From the NCBI GenBank assembly GCA_023665325.1, contig JAMPED010000043.1, forward strand, positions 1-11,578: a stretch of 11,578 nt of DNA. The letters run 5' to 3'. Shown here piece after piece: positions 6,552-11,578 of the stretch. Origin of the DNA: Acetobacter sp. (GTDB lineage Bacteria; Pseudomonadota; Alphaproteobacteria; RF32; CAG-239). The notes beneath the pieces were generated by a model. The model did no database searches. It was not told where the DNA came from and saw only the letters and a program-made list of their open reading frames with translations. Numbering within the stretch: the stretch's first letter is position 1; the number at the start of each line of letters is the position of its first letter. Position numbers and translations under genes: made by a program.

Positions 6552-7940
6552 CTAGAAATTTAAGGACTTTGGTGTTCTCGGGAACGGGATAACATCACGA
6601 ATATTGGCGATACCTGTTAGGAGCATCATCATTCGTTCAAAACCTAAACCAAATCCAGCGTGTGGTACAGATCCGTATTTACGAGAATCGAGATACCAAG
6701 AGTAACTTTCAAGCTCCATACCTAATTCTTTAATACGATTTTGCAAGAGTTCATAACGTTCCTCACGCTGAGAACCACCTATCAGTTCGCCAATTCTTGG
6801 AACTAGAACATCCATTGCAGCAACAGTTCTGTTATCATCATTCATACGCATATAAAAGGCTTTAATTTCTTTCGGATAATCACGAACAATCACAGGGCGT
6901 TTAAAATATTCCTCAGCTAAGAAACGTTCGTGCTCGGTTTGCATATCAATCCCATATTCAGGTGCATACTCAAACTTTTTGCCAGATTTTTTCATTATCT
7001 CTATCGCTTCGGTATAGGTGATACGAGCAAAGCTATTGTTTTTGATATTGTTTAGTGTATCCATCAAGGTTGGATCAACAAATTTGGCAAAAAGCTCAAT
7101 ATCATCTGCACATTTTTCCATAACATCGGTTACGCAATAGCGTACCATATCTTCAGCTAAATCCATATCATCGTGAATATCAGCAAATGCCATTTCAGGT
7201 TCAATCATCCAAAACTCTGCTGCGTGGCGTGCTGTGTTTGAATTCTCAGCGCGGAATGTTGGACCAAATGTATATATATCACCTAATGCGCAAGCATACA
7301 TTTCTCCGTTTAATTGTCCGGAAACTGTTAAATGCGCAGGTTTACCAAAAAAGTCTTGACTATAATCAATTTCGCCATTCGGAAGTTTGGGAGGATTTTT
7401 CATATCAAGCGTCGTCACTTGAAACATCTCACCAGCCCCTTCGCAGTCTGAACCTGTGATAATCGGAGTATGAACATACTTAAAACCACGTTCTTGGAAA
7501 AATTTATGAATTGCATAAGACAAAGCTGAGCGAACACGAAACGCAGCTGCATATTTGTTTGCACGTGGACGAAGGTGTGCAATCGTGCGCAAATATTCAT
7601 CTGTATGTTTTTTCTTTTGAATTGGAAAATCATCTGGCGCAAGGCTATAGATTTCAATGCTATCAGCAACAACTTCATATTTTTGATTACCACCTTGCGA
7701 CTCTACCAAAGCGCCTTTAACAGCTATGGAAGAGCCTGTGCTTAATGTTTTGATTTCATTATAATTGGGGAGATTATTATGAGCAATAACTTGTAAATTT
7801 TTTAAGCAAGAGCCATCGTTTAATTCGATGAATGAAAAGTCTTTAGCATCACGGCGGGTGCGTACCCAACCTTTAGCCAAAACTTCTGCTTTTGTGGTTT
7901 CTGAATGTAATAAATCAACAATTTTCGTTCTTCTTAACAT
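6552..7940 (-). CDS. asnS: Asparaginyl-tRNA synthetase
   Basis: A 462-aa class IIb synthetase (E. coli AsnS is 466 aa) that charges tRNA-Asn with asparagine. An N-terminal OB-fold anticodon-binding domain covers about 15-100 ([20 protein letters not shown]). The catalytic domain has [20 protein letters not shown] (motif 1 and following, 157-176), motif 2 [20 protein letters not shown] (229-248), KAFYMR (360-365), GGSQREER (388-395) and motif 3 [15 protein letters not shown] (429-443), then IPFPRTP near the end. These are AsnRS rather than AspRS signatures. GGGGA lies about 9 nt upstream of the ATG. Many alphaproteobacteria make Asn-tRNA indirectly through GatCAB, so possessing asnS is informative. 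It heads the asnS, secreted protein, rpoH, prmC series. Confidence 0.96.
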   Translation of the reverse strand: MLRRTKIVDLLHSETTKAEVLAKGWVRTRRDAKDFSFIELNDGSCLKNLQVIAHNNLPNYNEIKTLSTGSSIAVKGALVESQGGNQKYEVVADSIEIYSLAPDDFPIQKKKHTDEYLRTIAHLRPRANKYAAAFRVRSALSYAIHKFFQERGFKYVHTPIITGSDCEGAGEMFQVTTLDMKNPPKLPNGEIDYSQDFFGKPAHLTVSGQLNGEMYACALGDIYTFGPTFRAENSNTARHAAEFWMIEPEMAFADIHDDMDLAEDMVRYCVTDVMEKCADDIELFAKFVDPTLMDTLNNIKNNSFARITYTEAIEIMKKSGKKFEYAPEYGIDMQTEHERFLAEEYFKRPVIVRDYPKEIKAFYMRMNDDNRTVAAMDVLVPRIGELIGGSQREERYELLQNRIKELGMELESYSWYLDSRKYGSVPHAGFGLGFERMMMLLTGIANIRDVIPFPRTPKSLNF

Positions 7941-7987
7941 TTTAAATAATTCCCCATTGATTAAATGTTGTTTTTAAAGCAGAAAAG

Positions 7988-8016
7988 AGTTTAGAACGTT
8001 TTGTTTTAAATGTAAA
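7988..8016 (-). promoter_or_regulatory. Candidate promoter of asnS and the following genes
   Basis: On the minus strand, TTTACA (8016-8011) and TAAACT (7993-7988) are spaced by 17 nt. The -10 ends 47 nt before the asnS ATG, leaving a leader of about 40 nt with GGGGA as ribosome binding site. An 8-nt direct repeat AAAGCAGA (plus strand, 7976-7983 and 8027-8034) flanks it. No clear terminator separates it from the gene upstream. Confidence 0.5.
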
Positions 8017-8042
8017 CAGATTTATGAAAGCAGAGTGAAACT

Positions 8043-9197
8043 TTATTCTTTGCCTTTTTTAGACTGATTTATTAACCATTCTTGAGCATTAAACTCTTTA
8101 GCATTTGGCGACATAGCCTCAAACACTTTGTTTGCGTAAGCTTCATAGTAGGCTATTTCTTTAAGATTTTCGGTTTTGCTTGATGCTAATGCTAAAGATT
8201 TAACAGCTTTACACAGAGCTGGGATATTATCTGTATGGATTTTAAGATTATCTAAACATATATTTGCCTCAGTAATTTCTGCCATTCTTTTAATCACAAA
8301 CGGTTTAACAGACTCGTCTGATGTGTTTAGGCATAGGCATTTTTGTGCGCAACTGATACGATATACGAGTAATGGAACATCTGTTCCATCTGGTAAAATG
8401 GTTTTATTTAACGATGGTTTATTGTAAATTTGCCCAAACCATTCTACAAGTTTTGGTGAGGCATCTCTTTTGGTCATACTCCCATCAAAATTAGGTACAC
8501 CGTGGAAAATTCGAGCACATTCTCTAGCTGTCATTTCTGTTTTTATTCTCTCTGGCAGCGGCACTGCGTTTTCCTTTTCTTGACAATATGTGCAACCGGC
8601 AAAAGCAGCAAATGCGGCAAGAACTTCTGTGTGATGTTCGGAAGTATTTAAACACAGAGTGTTCCAGTTATTTATACTTAGACGTTCAACAATTATCGGG
8701 ATTTCTTTACCATCTTTCGTATGGCAAATATTATCTTTTGGGGTGTCATAAAGTTGTTGGAACAACATATTTAACTGTTCTTGTTTCTTGAAATCAGATA
8801 CCTTTTTCCCCTCCACCATCACATTATCCATCAAATGTTTAATATCACTTACGATTAGCTCACTTTCTTTTTTAGGTTCTGGGCGAGTAAACTTACAAGT
8901 TATATTTACTTTTTCAGCGAATGTACGCAATATTTCTTCTGTTGGCGCAGCGGATGTATTGAAATAGCAGAATAGTCCTCTTTTGGGATGTTTTTTAGCA
9001 ATAATTATCGGAACTTCCCGACCGTCTTTTAATTTACAGATATTTTGCTCAGGATGCATATAGTACATCTCACGCATTAAAACCCTTAACATTGATCGTT
9101 TAGCGGATTTTACTAACTTATTCCCTTCTTTATCGCAGATATTATCAAAAAATCTATCAGCATCGTTTGACTTTAAATCTTCGGTTATATTGAGCAT
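8043..9197 (-). CDS. Triplicated-domain protein of unknown function
   Basis: A 384-aa soluble protein of no family I recognise, built of three divergent copies of a domain of about 100 aa and a helical C-terminal tail. Each copy starts with a helical stretch and ends in a beta-rich core: DGREVPIII (58-66) with FCYFNTS (76-82); DGKEIPIIV (162-170) with LCLNTS (181-186); and DGTDVPLLV (270-278) with LCLNTS (288-293). The DG pairs are 104 and 108 residues apart and the NTS triplets 104 and 107, so the repeat is in register. A helical segment then follows in each. Copies span roughly 7-103, 115-205 and 217-315; the tail is 318-384. It is cysteine-rich (Cys at 54, 158, 182, 202, 205, 283, 287 and 289 among others). 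No signal peptide is seen, so it is probably cytoplasmic or exported by another route. AGAGGA lies 6 nt upstream. It has its own promoter. Confidence 0.82.
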   Translation of the reverse strand: MLNITEDLKSNDADRFFDNICDKEGNKLVKSAKRSMLRVLMREMYYMHPEQNICKLKDGREVPIIIAKKHPKRGLFCYFNTSAAPTEEILRTFAEKVNITCKFTRPEPKKESELIVSDIKHLMDNVMVEGKKVSDFKKQEQLNMLFQQLYDTPKDNICHTKDGKEIPIIVERLSINNWNTLCLNTSEHHTEVLAAFAAFAGCTYCQEKENAVPLPERIKTEMTARECARIFHGVPNFDGSMTKRDASPKLVEWFGQIYNKPSLNKTILPDGTDVPLLVYRISCAQKCLCLNTSDESVKPFVIKRMAEITEANICLDNLKIHTDNIPALCKAVKSLALASSKTENLKEIAYYEAYANKVFEAMSPNAKEFNAQEWLINQSKKGKE

Positions 9198-9228
9198 TGA
9201 AGTTCCTCTGTTTATTTAAATATGCGCT

Positions 9229-9257
9229 AATATACTACAAAAAATAGGTTTATGCAA
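9229..9257 (-). promoter_or_regulatory. Promoter of the triplicated-domain gene
   Basis: On the minus strand, TTGCAT (9257-9252) and TATATT (9234-9229) are separated by 17 nt, with the -10 31 nt before the ATG. It lies only 1 nt after the T-run of the preceding terminator, marking a transcription-unit boundary. It is one of the best promoter matches in the window. Confidence 0.55.
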
Positions 9258-9258
9258 T

Positions 9259-9281
9259 AAAAAAAGACGCCCGAAGGCGCC
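9259..9281 (-). terminator. Rho-independent terminator with UUCG loop
   Basis: On the minus strand, GGCGCC (9281-9276), loop TTCG (9275-9272) and GGCGTC (9271-9266) form a 6-bp stem with one G-U pair and a very stable C(UUCG)G loop. Seven T follow at once (9265-9259). It begins 4 nt after the stop codon of the four-helix membrane protein gene and clearly ends that unit. Confidence 0.9.
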
Positions 9282-9285
9282 TTCG

Positions 9286-9621
9286 CTATATCATATAACG
9301 CATTAACTGTACCAAATATACATAAACGATAAAAGCGATAATCTTATATAACAGCGCTACTGTCATCAGCGAGCCACCAACAATCAACAGTTGAATGAGG
9401 ATTGAGGCGATAACTGCGATACCCAGCATAATCAACCAATAGTGTTTTTGCTTACTCAACAACAGTGATGTAATAACTGCGGCTAGCGAGAGATATAAAC
9501 CGCACATTTGGGTAAAGACTTTTGATACCTCACGAGTTATGGGTGAAAATCCCGCTACAAAAGACGCCATAATTATCACCACTGCAGCAATAAAAATCAT
9601 AAAACTTGTTTTTCTAGACAT
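9286..9621 (-). CDS. Small four-helix integral membrane protein, unknown function
   Basis: A 111-aa protein almost wholly hydrophobic, with four likely membrane segments at about 7-25, 36-56, 61-81 and 86-107. Short loops include the polar FSPITREVSK (25-34) and SKQKHYW (56-62). The positive-inside rule suggests the N-terminus (MSRKTS) and the SKQKH loop are cytoplasmic. No motif points to transport or catalysis. AAAGGA lies 9-10 nt upstream of the ATG. It starts 36 nt after the methyltransferase gene with no promoter between, so the two are probably one operon ended by the terminator at 9259-9281. A functional link to the membrane-anchored methyltransferase is possible. Confidence 0.78.
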   Translation of the reverse strand: MSRKTSFMIFIAAVVIIMASFVAGFSPITREVSKVFTQMCGLYLSLAAVITSLLLSKQKHYWLIMLGIAVIASILIQLLIVGGSLMTVALLYKIIAFIVYVYLVQLMRYMI

Positions 9622-9657
9622 ATTTTAAGTTCCTTTCGTTCGATTTAGACAATTTAT

Positions 9658-10347
9658 TTAATGTTTCGGCTGTTTTTTAGGAGCTGGTTTGGGGTTTGGC
9701 GCACCTGTTGGATGTGGGGCTTTTTTCTTTTTGAGTGGGGGATGTTTTTTAGGCTCAGGCTTTTCAATATGCGGCTTTTTGTAAACAAACACTTTTTCAG
9801 GCACTCCATAGATTGAAGATTGGATTTGTTTCACCTCTTCCAAATGTCCTAAAGGAAACATCTCTGAAATCACCACACAAGTTGGTTTGATTTCTTCTGC
9901 CAGTTTTTTACCCAAAGGCTCGCCGGTTACTTTTAAGACATAACACATAATCAAATCCATATCAGCGTGGGAAGTTTTCATATAATCGCCCTGCACAAAC
10001 TTAAGGTTTTTAAGCCCTGCCCCTTTTATTTTTCCCATTGTCAGCGGCACAGCATCCCACTCTAAACCAATAAATTCGTGTTCGGGGAATTCTTTTGCCA
10101 ATGGGATGAGCAATGCGCCACTACCACAACCAAGGTCTGTTACCTTTAGTGGGTGTTTGGCTTTTTTCAACACTTCACGAGCCTCATTTAGCATATCTTC
10201 TTTGATTTTGCCATACGTGGAAACAAACGGACCATATTTGCCGCAGCCGCACTTAATATATGAATACATCTGATACAAAAGATAAATGATTGCCAAGCAA
10301 CCGATAAACATTGCTAATATGACTAATAACCCATTACAACACATCAT
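9658..10347 (-). CDS. Membrane-anchored SAM-dependent methyltransferase, FAM173/ANTKMT-like, with Lys/Pro tail
   Basis: A 229-aa protein. One N-terminal membrane helix (about 6-30, preceded by MMCC and followed by KCGCG) anchors a short class I methyltransferase domain. The motif YGPFVST (38-44) resembles the GAPYVPT-type signature before the domain in FAM173 proteins. SAM motif I is DLGCGSG (71-77), the acidic residue binding the ribose is probably E96 (GLEWD), and GDY at 120-122 follows. The region MDLIMCYVLKV (130-140), lacking an NPPY motif, also fits FAM173. Eukaryotic relatives ANTKMT and ATPSCKMT methylate lysines of mitochondrial ADP/ATP carrier and ATP synthase subunit c; bacterial targets are unknown. 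The C-terminal 40 residues are Lys/Pro/His-rich and disordered (EKPEPKKHPPLKKKKAPHPT, 195-214). AGGAG lies 5 nt upstream of the first ATG. It is first gene of a two-gene unit, divergent from cobB. Confidence 0.8.
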   Translation of the reverse strand: MMCCNGLLVILAMFIGCLAIIYLLYQMYSYIKCGCGKYGPFVSTYGKIKEDMLNEAREVLKKAKHPLKVTDLGCGSGALLIPLAKEFPEHEFIGLEWDAVPLTMGKIKGAGLKNLKFVQGDYMKTSHADMDLIMCYVLKVTGEPLGKKLAEEIKPTCVVISEMFPLGHLEEVKQIQSSIYGVPEKVFVYKKPHIEKPEPKKHPPLKKKKAPHPTGAPNPKPAPKKQPKH

Positions 10348-10371
10348 TTATTCTCCTAACATTAAAAACGG

Positions 10372-10430
10372 TTGCGGAAATCTTAATTTGTGATACATAT
10401 ATCTTAAATTGTTTAAGAAAAGATTTAAGA
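10372..10430 (+). promoter_or_regulatory. cobB promoter candidate with four TCTTAA-type half-sites in the divergent region
   Basis: The 90-nt gap between cobB and the methyltransferase gene holds TTGCGG (10372-10377) and TACATA (10394-10399), 16 nt apart, a moderate promoter for cobB. Around it are TCTTAAT (10381-10387), TCTTAAA (10402-10408), TTTAAGA (10412-10418) and TTTAAGA (10424-10430). The middle two form a perfect palindrome with 7-nt arms and a 3-nt centre. It may be an operator serving both directions; AT-rich chance is the alternative. Confidence 0.4.
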
Positions 10431-10437
10431 GGTTAAA

Positions 10438-11154
10438 ATGCGTGAAAAATATAAAAAAATTGTGTTTTTGACTGGCGCGGGAATTTCTGCCGAATCGGGG
10501 CTTGCTACCTTTCGCAGTGAAAATGGCTTATGGAACAACCATCGTGTGGAAGATGTGGCAACGATTGAGGCATATTGGCGCAATCAAGATTATGTTCACG
10601 ATTTTTATAACAATATGAAGCCGGAACTTTGGAATGCCAGACCGAACGCCGGGCATTTGGCTATTACTAAACTGCAACAAGAATATCCGGCAGAGGTGCA
10701 TATCATTACGCAAAATGTGGATACGCTGCACGAAAAAGCCAAAAGTAAAAATGTGTATCATATTCACGGGCAAATTAACCAAGCGGTTTGTATGAATTGT
10801 GGGCAAGTTATCGACACTTGGGGAGATGTTACCTCGGAAACGGTTTGTGAAAATTGCAATGTGATGGGGATGATGAAGCCCAACATTGTGTTTTTCGGAG
10901 AGAACCTTTTATATATGGATGCAGTTGAAGATTTACTTCACAAGGCTGATTTATTTGTTTCCGTTGGCACATCTGGTGTAGTGTTTCCGGCAGCTGGGTT
11001 TGTGCAGACAGCGAAATATTATGGGGCAGACACGCTGGAATTTAACCTTGAACCGACCTCTAATAATTTCTATTTTGACAAGCATATTATGGGGAAAGCC
11101 GGTGATACATTGCCGAAGTTTGTTGATGAGTTATTAAATAAGGCTAGGGATTGA
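10438..11154 (+). CDS. cobB: NAD-dependent protein deacylase, sirtuin (CobB/SIR2 family)
   Basis: A 238-aa sirtuin that removes acyl groups from lysines using NAD, giving nicotinamide and O-acyl-ADP-ribose. Motifs are the NAD-binding GAGISAESGLATFR (13-26), TQNVDTLHE (91-99), catalytic H110 in HIHG, and a full zinc ribbon C118-x2-C121 / C137-x2-C140. MKPNIVFFGE (146-155), VGTSGVVFPAAGF (176-188) and NLEP (203-206) follow. The last stretches match the class III (CobB/SIRT5) pattern. In E. coli CobB, Tyr92 and Arg95 in FYNARR bind acidic acyl groups. Here the segment is FYNNMK: Tyr57 is kept but the Arg is Met60, so desuccinylase activity is doubtful. AAGAGG lies 5 nt upstream of the ATG. The gene is monocistronic, divergent from the methyltransferase. 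GC content looks a little higher than in nfo. Confidence 0.93.
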   Translation: MREKYKKIVFLTGAGISAESGLATFRSENGLWNNHRVEDVATIEAYWRNQDYVHDFYNNMKPELWNARPNAGHLAITKLQQEYPAEVHIITQNVDTLHEKAKSKNVYHIHGQINQAVCMNCGQVIDTWGDVTSETVCENCNVMGMMKPNIVFFGENLLYMDAVEDLLHKADLFVSVGTSGVVFPAAGFVQTAKYYGADTLEFNLEPTSNNFYFDKHIMGKAGDTLPKFVDELLNKARD

Positions 11155-11180
11155 GAATAGCTGTAGCATAGAGTAGTTAT

Positions 11181-11220
11181 GGATTGCCACGGCGACAAGT
11201 CGCCTCGCAATGACGGTGTT
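11181..11220. repeat. Dispersed palindromic element (CATTGCGAGG...GGCAATCC type)
   Basis: In the 138-nt gap after cobB, ATTGC (11183-11187) pairs with GCAAT (11207-11211). Inside, GGCGA (11191-11195) pairs with TCGCC (11200-11204) around CAAG. Read on the minus strand it runs CGTCATTGCGAGG, variable centre, GTGGCAATCC, which resembles palindromic repeats scattered in many bacterial genomes, including Rickettsiales. There is no T-run, so it is not a standard terminator, although it lies between convergent genes. Nothing else is seen in this gap. Confidence 0.55.
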
Positions 11221-11292
11221 GTGGTGGAGTTGTCGCACGTAATGGCGGTAAATGGAGGAGGCTATGGCTATAACAGAAATAACATTTTATTG

Positions 11293-11578
11293 TTAATGGC
11301 AGTGATTAGCTTCCAACAATTGTTCCATATATTTTTCTGAAAAGATTTGTTTTGGTGCAATCATTTTCAATTTACCGCAAGCATCTGCTATATAAAACTT
11401 CTCAGGGGTTGCGGGGCTAAAAAAGCGAGCAATATTTTCCCTAATCGGGGCGTTTGCATCTTCATATTCTATACCATAATATTTTTCACTTGCGCCGTTA
11501 CGCTCCAAAACATCATCATTGATTGCCGCAAATTTTGCGCCAGCAAACAGCATTTTAAGCCAGAAATCCCAATCTTCG
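11293..11578 (-). CDS. Probable glycosyltransferase, C-terminal part, cut by window edge
   Basis: The reading frame is open to the window edge, so the ATG at 11553 is internal and the true start lies outside. The visible 94 residues begin EDWDFWLKMLFAGAKFAAIN, which resembles the conserved ED-x-D-x-W-L region of family 2 glycosyltransferases, followed by a stretch that normally holds the end of the GT-A fold (FAAINDDVLERNG). The remaining residues (about 40-94) are hydrophilic with an ACGKLKM patch, and I do not recognise them. If it is a GT2, it transfers sugars from nucleotide donors to envelope polysaccharide or protein at the cytoplasmic face. It is convergent with cobB, with the palindromic element between. 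The family call rests on one short motif. Confidence 0.55.
   Translation of the reverse strand, partial: EDWDFWLKMLFAGAKFAAINDDVLERNGASEKYYGIEYEDANAPIRENIARFFSPATPEKFYIADACGKLKMIAPKQIFSEKYMEQLLEANHCH

Noticed and set aside
7187..7720. Open frames of 69-92 codons on both strands within asnS
   Set aside because: They are shadows of a motif-complete synthetase gene and have no ribosome binding sites or known motifs.
10528..10806. Minus-strand 92-codon frame opposite cobB
   Set aside because: It is a shadow of cobB.
11293..11553. Complete 86-aa protein starting at 11553
   Set aside because: The frame is open to the window edge and the eight residues upstream (EDWDFWLK) continue a glycosyltransferase-like motif, so the ATG is internal.
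1..11578. CRISPR array, insertion sequence, phage or defence island
   Set aside because: No regularly spaced repeats, transposase, integrase, nuclease-helicase or toxin-antitoxin signature is visible; most genes are housekeeping.

Overview
The window is AT-rich, gene-dense bacterial DNA. The best taxonomic clues are a DUF4167 protein (a family largely confined to Alphaproteobacteria) next to prmC, as in that class, and a classical RpoH with the box QKKLFYNLS. Together with the low GC these suggest a low-GC alphaproteobacterium, perhaps one of the uncultured host- or gut-associated lineages. The lineage is inference, not proof. I see no transposase, phage gene, CRISPR array or known defence module.

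Left edge (1-1015): the 5' half of a tRNA-Pro(CGG) on the minus strand, then nfo (endonuclease IV) on the plus strand with its own promoter. nfo converges tail to tail with a putative Mn/heavy-metal exporter, and their stop codons overlap.

Centre (1012-9197): nine minus-strand genes in one direction. In transcription order they are a triplicated-domain protein of unknown function, asnS, a small secreted protein, rpoH, prmC, a DUF4167 protein, a membrane-anchored metallophosphoesterase, an unrecognised 145-aa protein and the exporter. asnS to prmC are tightly packed (gaps of 11, 55 and 1 nt). Promoter-like sequences with 17-nt spacers lie before the triplicated gene, asnS, rpoH and the exporter. 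This block joins housekeeping functions (Asn-tRNA charging, heat-shock sigma factor, release-factor methylation) to several orphan proteins.

Right part (9259-11578): a strong UUCG-loop terminator ends a two-gene minus-strand unit. The unit encodes a four-helix membrane protein and a membrane-anchored methyltransferase resembling the FAM173/ANTKMT type. It diverges from cobB, a sirtuin deacylase, across a 90-nt region with four TCTTAA-type half-sites. After cobB come a palindromic element of the CATTGCGAGG...GGCAATCC type and the C-terminal part of a probable glycosyltransferase running off the edge.

No complete new system is evident. The points most worth following are the triplicated-domain protein, the bacterial FAM173-like methyltransferase with a Lys/Pro tail, a sirtuin lacking the acyl-specificity arginine, the inverted repeat around the exporter promoter, and a hairpin over the rpoH ribosome binding site.
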